Source: Azospirillum rugosum (GTDB lineage: Bacteria > Pseudomonadota > Alphaproteobacteria > Azospirillales > Azospirillaceae). From it: a stretch of DNA of 64,000 nucleotides. Both the position numbers and the translations under genes were made by a program. The stretch is taken from contig NZ_JAGINP010000015.1 in assembly GCF_017876155.1 (NCBI RefSeq), positions 62,001 through 126,000 of the forward strand. Direction: 5' to 3'. Below are positions 25,663 through 34,625 of this stretch, in pieces (positions within the stretch are counted from its first letter, which is position 1; each line of letters begins with the position of its first letter). The notes below the pieces were generated by a model. It was not told the DNA's origin and ran no database searches. It saw nothing but the letters and a program-made list of their open reading frames with translations.

Positions 25663-27633
25663 TCAGACGGCCGCGAGCGCCGCTCCGGCGACGCGCGGGC
25701 GAGAGACGGCGAGATCGGCCAAGGCGGCGGCGTAGTCGTCGAACCATGCGGCCCCGACCGGTGTGCGCAAACAGGCTGCGCAGAAGGTCCGGTGGGTGTC
25801 GAGAATTCGCACCATCCAGTCCTGCAGGGCGGCAATCCGGGCCTGCGCCCCGAGGCCGAGGGCGTCGTTGATGACCAGGCTGCCGGCCAGTGCCTCCACC
25901 GCTTCGGCGAAGCGAACGCCGTCGTAGAGCATCGACAGGCGACTGTGGCCCCCGAAACGGAAGCTTTCGCGCAGGTACCAGAAAATCGTCGTCTTGATCC
26001 GCGTGTGCACGATCGGCCCCTTGCCGAGCGTCGCGGCCAGGCTGTCCTCGATCGCGGCCAGCACCCGTTCCAGGCGGCTGCCGTCATCGCCGAACGCGCG
26101 CGGATCGGTTCGTTCCGGCACACGCCCGTGCGGGGCCAGGGCGCGCAGGTAATCTCCAGGAAACGGCAGGGACAGGTGTTCGTGCAGCCCGTCCAGAAGG
26201 CCCCGGCTGTCTCCCTGGACGATGTAGGGCAGAACGATGCGGAAAAGATAGATCTCGGGAATCCGTCCGACCTCGCGTGGCGTGTCGGGAACCCTGGCCT
26301 CCAGGTCGGCCGGGGAGGGAAACAGGGGATGCTCGAGCGCGCGGGCCAGGGTGCGGGCCAGCTCGATGCCTTCCCGATCCGCCTGCCCCTCGTCCACCCG
26401 GACACCATCCCGCAGCCGCGCACGCGCCATGGCGGCGATGTCGGCCGGAGGCGTGGGATGGCCGCCCAGGTTGAAATAGTCGATCAGCGGCCGGTCGTCG
26501 CCGAACGCATATTCCGGATTGAAGATCCGGTTGCGGATCCCGGCCGCGTCCGGGCCAGCCGGCAGATGGTCCCGCAGGGCACACCCCACCGCGGCAGCCA
26601 GACGCTGGTGGCCCGCCGCCGCCAGGTGGCAATGATCGATGAAGTCGTCATCCGTGGCGATGTCGGCAACGTCGATCAGGCCGATGCCGCGCCTTGCGGC
26701 GACATCGCTCACCGCTTCCCGGTAGGCGGCCTTGACCCGGTACATGGCGATGTCCAGTTCGGCCGAACGTTCAAGCGCCTCCTCGGCCTCGGCGGTGCGC
26801 CCGGCTTCCCGCAGCAGACGGGCGAGGTTGTACTGGACGATCTCAGGCCGGCATCGAGGTTCGGCGAGCAATTCGCGCAGCCGTTCGATTCCTTCCGTCG
26901 TGCGTCCGAGCCGGTGCAGCAGCAGGGCAATGTTGTGCCGCGCCACGAAGGCCAGTTCCGGATTGCGCGCGCTGGACGACGCAAGCAGCCGGTCGTAGAT
27001 GACGAGCGCGTCTTCCAGGCGCCCTTCCTCTTCCTCCCGCATGGCGGCGACGAGGAGCGCCGGGGTGTCGGCGAGCTGTGCGGAGAAGGGCTCCCGAAAC
27101 CCCAGAGTCCGGTAGAAGAGAAAGTTCCCCTTGCCCAACCCGGCCGGAAAGTCCTTGTGGGCGAGCGGGTTGATCATCATGACCCCGCTTCCCCGACGCT
27201 GCGCGTCCGCAGCGATCCGCTCGATGTTGTAGGCGAAATCCCTGGGGTTTTCCGGCTGCTCGCGCGACAGGTCGAAATCCCGGACGAAGGCCATCTGGCG
27301 CAGGCGGTTGCGCATCGCCGGCCGGCGGCGCCGCGCCTTCAGCGTATCGAGGGCGAAGCTTTTCCAGGGGGTGAAGCGCCCCTTGGGCAGTTCGGTCCCG
27401 CAGGCATCGCAATTGCCGAGGGACAGAATGACCAGGTCCGGCTGGCCGACCTCCTGCAGGAAGCGAAAATAGTACCGGCAGGCATCGGCGGCCGTGAAGC
27501 CGGCGATCGACGCGTTCCAAAAGATCGTTTCCGGCGGATAAGCGGGCACCGAGGCGACCAGAAAGGGCCACGCATGCCGTTCCAGGCCGATGGTGGTGCT
27601 TGTCGAATCGCCAAGGATCAGGACGGAAGGCAC
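25663..27633 (-). CDS. Large SGNH-like protein with TPR-like insert
   Basis: About 656 residues. The N-terminus VPSVLILGDSTSTTIGLE is SGNH block I, SLGNCDACG a possible Asn block, and DDFIDHCHLAAAGHQRLA the Asp-x-x-His block. Between them, residues about 200-310 hold TPR-like helices (NIALLLHRLGRTTEGIERL, YNLARLLREAGRTAEAEEAL). The C-terminal 270 residues are helical and unassigned. GTG at 27633 is chosen because it begins the SGNH strand, four bases after a micro-gene. The ribosome site is weak. It resembles AlgX/MBOAT-partner SGNH proteins in function at best. Confidence 0.75.
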   Translation of the reverse strand: MPSVLILGDSTSTTIGLERHAWPFLVASVPAYPPETIFWNASIAGFTAADACRYYFRFLQEVGQPDLVILSLGNCDACGTELPKGRFTPWKSFALDTLKARRRRPAMRNRLRQMAFVRDFDLSREQPENPRDFAYNIERIAADAQRRGSGVMMINPLAHKDFPAGLGKGNFLFYRTLGFREPFSAQLADTPALLVAAMREEEEGRLEDALVIYDRLLASSSARNPELAFVARHNIALLLHRLGRTTEGIERLRELLAEPRCRPEIVQYNLARLLREAGRTAEAEEALERSAELDIAMYRVKAAYREAVSDVAARRGIGLIDVADIATDDDFIDHCHLAAAGHQRLAAAVGCALRDHLPAGPDAAGIRNRIFNPEYAFGDDRPLIDYFNLGGHPTPPADIAAMARARLRDGVRVDEGQADREGIELARTLARALEHPLFPSPADLEARVPDTPREVGRIPEIYLFRIVLPYIVQGDSRGLLDGLHEHLSLPFPGDYLRALAPHGRVPERTDPRAFGDDGSRLERVLAAIEDSLAATLGKGPIVHTRIKTTIFWYLRESFRFGGHSRLSMLYDGVRFAEAVEALAGSLVINDALGLGAQARIAALQDWMVRILDTHRTFCAACLRTPVGAAWFDDYAAALADLAVSRPRVAGAALAAV

Positions 27634-27637
27634 GGAC

Positions 27638-27757
27638 TTACCACAGCGGATAGATGTCGTTTGGATTGCTGTTCTTAAGCCGTCGCGCCCGCCGCACGAA
27701 GTAGAACAGAGCCACGACCACCAAAGCCAGGACTGATGCAACGATCATGAGTGTCAA
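27638..27757 (-). CDS. 39-residue single-span membrane microprotein
   Basis: A short frame upstream of the SGNH gene. It has TTG at 27757 with GGGAG seven bases upstream, a hydrophobic run MIVASVLALVVVALFYFV, an arginine-rich RRARRLK stretch and the tail NSNPNDIYPLW. The TAA lies four bases before the SGNH GTG, so translation is coupled. The arginines should keep the tail cytoplasmic. The ribosome site, coupling and coherent membrane topology support a real gene. The function is unknown, and a membrane anchor for the SGNH protein is a guess. Confidence 0.6.
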   Translation of the reverse strand: MTLMIVASVLALVVVALFYFVRRARRLKNSNPNDIYPLW

Positions 27758-27962
27758 GGCAATACTCCCGCAGAGCTTTTGATTTGCGGCCTCTCCCGGC
27801 CTTCAGATAAAAATCCATGCTTTCGACCTCAGCCGAAGACAAAGTACCGGCATCTGCCCAAGGGCGTCAACGGTCATTGCTTGTTGTTTCGACTTGAATC
27901 AGGATTTTGATCTTGTATATATCCTTGCTGCAGGCTCACAAAGGAAATAAAGCCTGACTCCA

Positions 27963-28376
27963 TCAATTTCGGCATGGCGTGTCCGGATCGCGGGCCGGCA
28001 CCACCATCAAACGCCCGTCCTCCACCATGCCGAGAAGGCGATCCCGATGCGCCCCGAGATTCACCGCGAACGCCGCGGCGTTGAGGGCGCCGGTTATGCC
28101 GTGCGCACTCAGAAGCCGCGCGATATCCCAGACATAGGACGAGGTGACCACGACCTGATCGCCGGGCCGGCACCCGCACGCCGCGTAGTCCGCCAGCCGG
28201 TGAACCGGCAATCCGTCGACGTCCCCCGAAAGGCGGCTGTCGATGAAGGCCGAGGCCGGCCGCCCGACAATCTCGAGATAGCGCCGGAAGGCCTGACCGG
28301 CGCTGCCGCATCCGAACAGCACGACCCGGCAGCCGATCGGGATATCGTCAATGTGGCGGAAGGGCTTCAGAACCAT
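27963..28376 (-). CDS. PglD/NeuD-N-like Rossmann protein (stand-alone)
   Basis: 137 residues with VVLFGCGSAGQAFRRYL, ASAFIDSRLSGDVDGLPVH and QVVVTSSYVWDIARLL. This is the same order of strands as the modules at 25201, 35710 and 37449. No acetyltransferase beta-helix follows. AGGAC lies about ten bases upstream of the ATG. It is 12 bp after the CgeB-like glycosyltransferase and followed by a 205-bp gap with no gene. It may bind a nucleotide sugar. Activity is not predictable. Confidence 0.65.
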   Translation of the reverse strand: MVLKPFRHIDDIPIGCRVVLFGCGSAGQAFRRYLEIVGRPASAFIDSRLSGDVDGLPVHRLADYAACGCRPGDQVVVTSSYVWDIARLLSAHGITGALNAAAFAVNLGAHRDRLLGMVEDGRLMVVPARDPDTPCRN

Positions 28377-28388
28377 GGAACAAGCGTC

Positions 28389-29585
28389 CTACAGGTCGTT
28401 CAGATCGCGCATGATCTGCTCGGCCCGATGCCGGCAGGTGTGCCGCGCCAGGATTTTGCGCTGCCCGGCCCGCCGCATCCGTTCGAGCGCCTGGCGGTCC
28501 CTCAGCATGCGCCGGGCGTCCTCGACGAAGGATTCCGGCGTGTAATCGACGAAGTCCACGCCGGCCTCGAACTCTTCATAGAAGAAACGCCGGGCTTCCG
28601 GATGATGGACCCGGTTGATCATGGCCGCCCCGCCGCACCCCAGGCAATCGATGACGCGGAAGTGCAGCGGCCAGATGCCGCTGTGCACGTTGAGGGCCGA
28701 GCCGCGATAGACGGCCGCCAGTTCCCGGGGCGTGTTGAGGAAGCCGTGGTAATACGGGGCAAGGCGCCGCCATTGGCTCCATCCCCCACTGCCGTACAGG
28801 CGCACGTCGGGGGAAACGGCCAGCATGCGCTCGGCAATCTGGATGCGCTCCTTGATCCGGATGAGGAACTCGTCGAACAGGTAACGCCGGTCGGCCGGAA
28901 CGTCGGCAATGGCAAAATCGACACCGAAACGGCGGAAATAACTGCTGAGAAACGCGTGGAAGCTGGCCAGGCTGAAGTGTCCGGCCTCGAAGTCCGAAAC
29001 CAAAAAGGCATCGATCAGTTCCGACAGACGTCCGCATTCGACGCCGCCGACCATCAGGGTGGCGGCCATGGCGGCATCGGGAGGCGGCGCGTACATATGG
29101 CCGATGAAGCTGAGCGCGCACAGCGGATCGCTGCCTGGCCCATCGCCGTCCGAGGCAGCGCCGCCCGGCATGGCGGCGCGGTCGCCGGTGGCCGTGTTGA
29201 AGCCGGGCCAGAGATGGCGCCATGCCGGCGACCGGCTGAGATCGACGCCGAACATGTCCGGCGGAACCATCAGGTACGTCAGCCCGCTGCCGCCCAGATC
29301 CGCCAGCAAGTCGTGGCCGCCGTATTGGAAATCCTGCAACCAGCACAGATGCAGGAAATCCTCGTCGCAGTCCTTGATGTGATCGCGGCTGCGGTTGATC
29401 TCCAGCACCGCGTCGGGACGGTAATTGGCAAGGAACGACGGCAGGACATTGCCGGGCAGCGGCGGCCAGCCGGCATGGACGTCCACCCCCAACTCCTCGA
29501 AGCCTGCCTTCAGGCCCATCACCGTGTTGACGAAGAGCGGCGACGGTTCGGCGAAGATGGCGATGCGGCGAAGCTTGGCGTGCAT
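28389..29585 (-). CDS. CgeB-like glycosyltransferase
   Basis: 398 residues of a GT-B-type glycosyltransferase. The C-terminal domain has NVHSGIWPLHFRVIDCLGCG and AGVDFVDYTPESFVEDARRM, the signature of the CgeB/Glyco_trans_1_2 family found in spore-coat and flagellin or surface glycan loci. Such enzymes transfer a sugar from a nucleotide donor to a protein or glycan. The ATG at 29585 has GGGGGAT upstream. It lies 28 bp after a TPR gene, which may present its target. Confidence 0.85.
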   Translation of the reverse strand: MHAKLRRIAIFAEPSPLFVNTVMGLKAGFEELGVDVHAGWPPLPGNVLPSFLANYRPDAVLEINRSRDHIKDCDEDFLHLCWLQDFQYGGHDLLADLGGSGLTYLMVPPDMFGVDLSRSPAWRHLWPGFNTATGDRAAMPGGAASDGDGPGSDPLCALSFIGHMYAPPPDAAMAATLMVGGVECGRLSELIDAFLVSDFEAGHFSLASFHAFLSSYFRRFGVDFAIADVPADRRYLFDEFLIRIKERIQIAERMLAVSPDVRLYGSGGWSQWRRLAPYYHGFLNTPRELAAVYRGSALNVHSGIWPLHFRVIDCLGCGGAAMINRVHHPEARRFFYEEFEAGVDFVDYTPESFVEDARRMLRDRQALERMRRAGQRKILARHTCRHRAEQIMRDLNDL

Positions 29586-29613
29586 GACGGTGGATCCCCC
29601 GAGCGCTTGCCGG

Positions 29614-30828
29614 TCAGCCCGGCAGCGCCAGCCCGATCCGCTGGTAGGCCGCCTGGAACAGGGGTTTGGCCCACGGGCGCAGGGTCGCGTGATACCACAG
29701 CCAATCGACCTGCAAATCCACCGCCTTGCGGTGGGCGGCATCGGCGTCGTCCCGGCGGCCCGCCGCCTCCAGGGTCAAACCATAGGACGTGTGGTACCAC
29801 GCGCCTTCCGCATCGAGCGCCAGAGCCTGGCGATGCGCCTCCAGTGCCTCCGCGATCCGTCCCCGGGAATGGTGAAGAAGGGCCAAACAACTCCACGCCC
29901 ACGCGGAATCGGCCGTCGTGCCCGTGATCTTCTGGTAGATTTGCAGCGCCCGCTCGACCTCGCCCTGAGCCTCCCAGGCCAGCCCCAGGCCGATGGCGTG
30001 ACGGACGTCCTTGGGATCGGCCGCCCTGGCCTGTTCCAGACACCCCAGTGCCTGGCCGGGATTCCCGCGGGCGATTTCGCTCATCCCGCGCCGCCAGTTG
30101 AGTTCGTGGGCGCTGTAGCCGAGGCGGGCGAGGCGATCGAGCGTCCGCAAGGCGTCGTCAAAGCGGCAGAGGCATTGCTGGACGTCGCTGACCAGCAGGT
30201 AATGCTTGGACTGATGAGGCTCCAAGGCGATGGCCCGCTCCATCGGCACCAGCGGCTGGTTCTGGATATGGCTCGGCAGGCGGCACAGGCTCCAGCTCAG
30301 ATAATGGAACGCATCCGCCTCCAGATAACCGCGACGGATCGCCGTCCGGAAATGGTCCTTTGCCTTCTCCATCGCGGCCGATTGGAAATGGTAGAGGCAG
30401 TAGGCGTACTGGTAGTGCGCCTCGGCCAGTTCGGGCGCGCGCGCGACCGCTTCCTCGAACAGAGGCAGCGCGGCCTCGGTGTTCGACCGGTCGAGGTGTT
30501 CCAGCCCGATGTGCAGGAAGGCTTCGGCTTCGTACCGCGGATTCAGCGCCAACGCACGCTGGTGCAGGTCTTCGCTCGCCGTTTCATCACCGGCGGCCAG
30601 CAGCAGCTTGCGCAAGCGGAACACCGCCTCGGGGGAGGCGGGGTTCAACGCCAGGGCCTTCCGATAGCTCTCGATGGCTTGAGCCGGTTCGCCGGACCGG
30701 GCGAGGGCAACGCCCATGGAATAATGATAGTTGGCGAAGGTCTCCGTCCGAATACGCTGGCGCCATGCCTCGATGTCATCGGGGGTGAGCGCCGATCCCT
30801 TGTCCTGGACTGCGTACTGGCTCGACAT
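29614..30828 (-). CDS. TPR-repeat protein
   Basis: 404 residues made almost wholly of tetratricopeptide repeats from about residue 30 to 360. Clear units include AIESYRKALALNPASPEAVF, LHQRALALNPRYEAEAFLHI, ALQIYQKITGTTADSAWAW and ALEAHRQALALDAEGAWYHT. No catalytic domain or signal peptide is visible. Its position before the CgeB-like transferase suggests a scaffold or target-recognition subunit, as in TPR-linked O-GlcNAc-type systems. That is inference. Confidence 0.82.
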   Translation of the reverse strand: MSSQYAVQDKGSALTPDDIEAWRQRIRTETFANYHYSMGVALARSGEPAQAIESYRKALALNPASPEAVFRLRKLLLAAGDETASEDLHQRALALNPRYEAEAFLHIGLEHLDRSNTEAALPLFEEAVARAPELAEAHYQYAYCLYHFQSAAMEKAKDHFRTAIRRGYLEADAFHYLSWSLCRLPSHIQNQPLVPMERAIALEPHQSKHYLLVSDVQQCLCRFDDALRTLDRLARLGYSAHELNWRRGMSEIARGNPGQALGCLEQARAADPKDVRHAIGLGLAWEAQGEVERALQIYQKITGTTADSAWAWSCLALLHHSRGRIAEALEAHRQALALDAEGAWYHTSYGLTLEAAGRRDDADAAHRKAVDLQVDWLWYHATLRPWAKPLFQAAYQRIGLALPG

Positions 30829-30881
30829 ACCCGTTCAGCTTTCCTTGGCTTTCCGGTGGGCATGGCCGCACCGGGGTTCGG

Positions 30882-31916
30882 TCAATAGGGGCCTTTGAAG
30901 TCATCGGCCGGATCGATGCCGCCGAGCGGGCCCGCGGTGCGCCTGAGCATGGACAGCACCGCCGTGGCGATGGTCGAGGCCTTGGGGTAGAAGGCGGCCT
31001 CCAACGGCGCCGACACCGGCGCCGGGCAATTGGCCAGGGCAAGACGGCGTACCGGCCCCTTCAGGTCGGCGAAGGCCCGCTCCGCGGCAAGGGCGGCGAC
31101 TTCGCTCGACACCCCGTACAGCTCCCAACTCGTGTCCGCCACCAGAAGCCGCCCGGTCTTGCGCACCGACGCCAGGATCGTCGCCTCGTCGAGCGGACGG
31201 ACGCTGCGGATGTCCACCACCTCCACCGACACCCCTTCCTTCTCCAGCTCGGCGGCCGCGCGCAACGCTTCGACGACCATCAGCGAGGCGGCGACCACGG
31301 TGACGTCCGTTCCCGCCCGGACCACGTTGGCAACGCCGAGCGGCGTGGGCACCGGCTCTTCCGGAACCGGGCCCGACAGTCCGAACAGGGAACGGTGCTC
31401 CAGGATCACCACCGGCCCGTCGTCCTGCAGAGCCGCCAGCGTCAGTCCCTTGGCGTCGGCGGGAAGGGCCGGCAGCACGACCTTCAGGCCGGGGAAATGG
31501 GCGAGGGTCGCGTGCAGGCTTTGCGAGTGGGTGGCGCCTTGCCCCCAGCCCTTGCCGACCACCGCGCGCACCACGACCGGCACCCGCCCGGCCCGGCCGC
31601 CGTACATGTAGCGCCATTTGGCGGCGAGGTTGATGAGCTGGTCGAACGCAAGGAACATGAAATCGTTGCGCGGATGCACGACGACCGGCCGCTTGCCCAT
31701 GGCCGCAGCACCGATGGCGATGCCGGTCAGGGCGTTCTCCATGGCCGGCGCGTCGAACACCCGCGACGGCCCGAACCGCCGGAGCGCTTCCACCGTCGTG
31801 CCGAAAATACCCGAGGAATAGTCGACGGCGATGCCGGTGACGAAGATCGCCGGGTCCTGTTCCATCGCCTGGACCAGCCCCTCGGACAGGGCCTCCGCGT
31901 AAGTCAGATTGCGCAT
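30882..31916 (-). CDS. ThDP-dependent 2-oxoacid dehydrogenase/acyloin-type E1 beta subunit
   Basis: 344 residues matching the beta subunit of two-chain E1 enzymes. LTYAEALSEGLVQAM starts the pyrimidine-binding domain, FDAPAMENALTGIAIGAAAMG holds the conserved Glu that activates ThDP, and VVDIRSVRPLDEATI lies in the C-terminal domain. It pairs with the alpha subunit 36 bp upstream. No E2 or E3 gene is nearby. In avilamycin-type pathways, an E1 pair adds a two-carbon unit to a keto sugar. That role would fit here but is inferred. Confidence 0.88.
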   Translation of the reverse strand: MRNLTYAEALSEGLVQAMEQDPAIFVTGIAVDYSSGIFGTTVEALRRFGPSRVFDAPAMENALTGIAIGAAAMGKRPVVVHPRNDFMFLAFDQLINLAAKWRYMYGGRAGRVPVVVRAVVGKGWGQGATHSQSLHATLAHFPGLKVVLPALPADAKGLTLAALQDDGPVVILEHRSLFGLSGPVPEEPVPTPLGVANVVRAGTDVTVVAASLMVVEALRAAAELEKEGVSVEVVDIRSVRPLDEATILASVRKTGRLLVADTSWELYGVSSEVAALAAERAFADLKGPVRRLALANCPAPVSAPLEAAFYPKASTIATAVLSMLRRTAGPLGGIDPADDFKGPY

Positions 31917-31952
31917 GGTTGATCCTCAGTCTTGGCGGGTCCGGAAGCCAGG

Positions 31953-32930
31953 TCAATACACGTTGTCGAAGAGGGATTCCGGTTCAGGCCAGGAGCCGGC
32001 CTTGGCCCGAGCGACCGCCTCCTCCACCTCGTGATCGACGTCCACCCGCCAAGCCTCGAGTTCGTCCCGGGTCGCCGCCCCTTGCGCCAGCAACGCGTCG
32101 CCGGCCCGGCGCAACGGGCATCGCTCCATCCACGCCTCCAGTTCCTCCCGGCTCCGATAGCTGCGGTTCATCTCATGATCGAAGCACGGCCCCACATGCT
32201 CGAGCCACCGGTAGGTCATGCATTCCAGAAAGGCCGGCCCCCGGCCCTGCCGCACGCCGTCGAGCAGCCTCGACGCAGCTTGGTGGACGGCGAAGACATC
32301 GTTGCCGTCCACCTGCTCGGCCCGCAGCTTGAAGGCGGCGGCCCGCTCGCACAGCTGCGTGCCGGAAGGCTGGCGCACCTGCAGCGGGCTCTCGGTGGAG
32401 TAGAGGTTGTTCTCGCACACCAGCAGCACCGGCAGGCCATGCGTCGCCGCGTAGTTCAGGCTCTCGTAGAAAATCCCTTCCTCGCAGGCGGCGTCGCCGA
32501 AAAAGGCCACCGCGACGCGCGGCACGCCGTCCATCTTGAAGGCAAGCGCGCTGCCCGTCGCAACGGCGATGGTCTGCCCGAGGATGGCGCTGCTGATCAT
32601 GAAGCCATGATCCGGCCCCGTCAGATGGACCGAGCCGCCGCGACCGCGGGAACAGCCCTCGTCGCGCCCGTACAGTTCGGCGGCAAGCGCAAAGACGGAC
32701 CCTCCACGCGCCAGATAGTGGTTGTGGCAACGATGATGGCTGTAGACGACGTCCTGCGCGTCGAGCGCCTCGCACACGCCGGCGGCCACCGCCTCCTGGC
32801 CGACGCCGAAATGGGTGGGCGTGCGCATTTCCTGGTCGCGGTAGAGCGCAGCCAGCCGCTCCTCGGTCCGCCGCAGCCGCAGAACGGATTGGTAAAGTCG
32901 GCGCCTCGTCTCGATTGTCGGGCTGTGCAT
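31953..32930 (-). CDS. ThDP-dependent 2-oxoacid dehydrogenase/acyloin-type E1 alpha subunit
   Basis: 325 residues of an E1 alpha subunit. The ThDP motif runs from GDAACEEGIFYESLNYAA to the closing NN of VCENNLYS. SHHRCHNHYLARG and GRGGSVHLT are typical of the family. GGAG precedes the ATG at 32930. It forms a heterotetramer with the product of the next gene in known systems. The substrate is probably pyruvate or a similar 2-oxoacid. The acceptor could be a glycan precursor, as no complex partners are encoded here. Confidence 0.88.
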   Translation of the reverse strand: MHSPTIETRRRLYQSVLRLRRTEERLAALYRDQEMRTPTHFGVGQEAVAAGVCEALDAQDVVYSHHRCHNHYLARGGSVFALAAELYGRDEGCSRGRGGSVHLTGPDHGFMISSAILGQTIAVATGSALAFKMDGVPRVAVAFFGDAACEEGIFYESLNYAATHGLPVLLVCENNLYSTESPLQVRQPSGTQLCERAAAFKLRAEQVDGNDVFAVHQAASRLLDGVRQGRGPAFLECMTYRWLEHVGPCFDHEMNRSYRSREELEAWMERCPLRRAGDALLAQGAATRDELEAWRVDVDHEVEEAVARAKAGSWPEPESLFDNVY

Positions 32931-33163
32931 ACGAATTCTCCGGCCGCCGCGGTTCCTGAAGCAACGCGGCAAGATTTAGTTAAGGGGAGTTAATAACTTC
33001 ATAATGCGCCGGGCCGGCTGCGATGCGGGGATCCCACACGGGGAACCCACACGGGGATCCGGGCCGCCACGCGACGATTGACGCCCGGCTTTGCAAGATC
33101 GTACTCCTTCCTGACGGACGCAGGCCCCGGATTCATGGCCTGAATCCAGGCGGAAGCAACGCA

Positions 33164-34606
33164 ATGCCGGATATGGGTTGTTACCTTGTGACCGCGCTGT
33201 GGGGCGATTGGCACACGCGCGTCTTCACTGAAATGAACTTGCGGACGTTGCTGGCCGAACGCAACCTGCCCCTGTTCGCGCGGGAGGTCCGCTGCACGTA
33301 CCTCGTCTACACCCGCGCAACGGACGCCGGGTGGATCGCTTCCAGTGCGGCTTGGCAAGCGTTGGCGCGGATCATGCCGGTCCACATCGAGGTGCTGCCG
33401 GACTCCGCCTTCACCAACCCCATCGACACCCATGTGGCGATCTGGCACGCCGGGGCCGACCGGGCGCGGAACGACGGGGCCTACATGCTCACCATCCCGG
33501 CCGACTTCGCCTGGGCCGACGGCGCCTTCGCGACCATCGCCGGGCATCTCGCCGCCGGCAAGCGGGCGATCTACTACATGTGCATCCGCGTCGTCCACGA
33601 GACCTTCGCGGAGGATTTCGCCGCGGCCGCACGCCCCGGAGAACTGGCGGTCCGCTTCACGCCGCGCCAACTCATGGCGCTCACCATGCGCCACCTGCAT
33701 CCGCTGCATGCCGCCTACACGCGGGACTGCGCCCATTTCGCGCATCACATGGAATACAGCATCTGGCCGGTGGAGGGGGAGGGGTTCATCATGCGGCTGC
33801 TCGTCGGCAGCGTGCTGTGCTACGACCCGCGGCGCTTCGACCTCGATCCGAAATTTTCCCTGGCGCAGGCCGAATCCGTGGAGGATGTCGCCGTCATCGA
33901 CGACTCCGACGACATGTACAGCGTGAGCCTCACCCCCCTCCTGAAGGATCGCAACTGGTACTTCACCCGCCGCCGCACCGATCCGGACGAGGTCGGTGGC
34001 TGGTGGCTGCAGTATGACGGCGCATTCCAGTGGCCGCTCGCCCAGCGGTGGCTGCGGTTCCACACCGGCGACATGACGCCGGACGCCTGGCGGCGGGTCG
34101 GACGCCAGTCGGACTTCTTTGTGGTCCAGGCCCTGCTCGCCCGCGAGATGATCCGCATCGGCCGGGTGATGGCCGGCATCGGCCTGCACAAGGCGGCCGA
34201 TTGCCTGGCGGTGGCGCTTTACGGCAACCGCCTGCGCCGGCGCTGGACGTGGCGCGGCCCCGTCACGGTGTTCTGCCCGGTGGACGATGCATTCGCCGTC
34301 CTGGGCGGGCTGGAGTCCCTGCTCGCCGAGGAGGGGCAGGACGCCCTGTTCGCCCTCGTCAAGGCCCATGTCGCACTGGGCCCCGTCGAGCTGCCGGTCC
34401 TGCCCGACGAGGGCGGCGCCTTCGCCGGCCACGGCACGGTGACCAGCCTCGCCGACGACGTGCTGCCGGTCACGGTGGAAGGCGGAACGACCCGGGTTGG
34501 CGGCTGCCGCGTGCTCGACCGCCTCCACCTTCCGCACGGCAACACGCTCTACGTGATCGACGGGCTCCTGGGCCGGGCCGCCGCCCCGCCCACGGCCGCG
34601 CAATGA
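33164..34606 (+). CDS. Unknown protein with C-terminal FAS1 (fasciclin)-like domain, copy 2
   Basis: 480 residues, a paralog of the protein at 13717 over its full length (YLVTALWGDWHTRVF, IMPVHIEVLPDSAF, DFAWADGAFATIA, LCYDPRRFDLDPKF). The C-terminal 120 residues fit FAS1 better than copy 1: TVFCPVDDAFAVLGGL, VKAHVALG, DVLPVTVEGG, TLYVIDGLLG. No signal peptide is present. GGAAG precedes the ATG. It heads an operon with a TPR gene and two Rossmann-SGNH genes. The N-terminal part may be a divergent glycosyltransferase. No DxD is evident. Confidence 0.65.
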   Translation: MPDMGCYLVTALWGDWHTRVFTEMNLRTLLAERNLPLFAREVRCTYLVYTRATDAGWIASSAAWQALARIMPVHIEVLPDSAFTNPIDTHVAIWHAGADRARNDGAYMLTIPADFAWADGAFATIAGHLAAGKRAIYYMCIRVVHETFAEDFAAAARPGELAVRFTPRQLMALTMRHLHPLHAAYTRDCAHFAHHMEYSIWPVEGEGFIMRLLVGSVLCYDPRRFDLDPKFSLAQAESVEDVAVIDDSDDMYSVSLTPLLKDRNWYFTRRRTDPDEVGGWWLQYDGAFQWPLAQRWLRFHTGDMTPDAWRRVGRQSDFFVVQALLAREMIRIGRVMAGIGLHKAADCLAVALYGNRLRRRWTWRGPVTVFCPVDDAFAVLGGLESLLAEEGQDALFALVKAHVALGPVELPVLPDEGGAFAGHGTVTSLADDVLPVTVEGGTTRVGGCRVLDRLHLPHGNTLYVIDGLLGRAAAPPTAAQ

Positions 34607-34625
34607 ACGGACAGGCTTGCCCGCC

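Noticed and set aside
27934..27955. CAGGCT...AGCCTG inverted repeat after the stand-alone Rossmann gene
   Set aside because: The stem is short, the loop is 14 bases and there is no T-run, so a terminator call is not supported.
33032..33062. Imperfect CCCACACGGGGA repeats upstream of the FAS1-like gene
   Set aside because: Only two imperfect units, and no promoter geometry around them.
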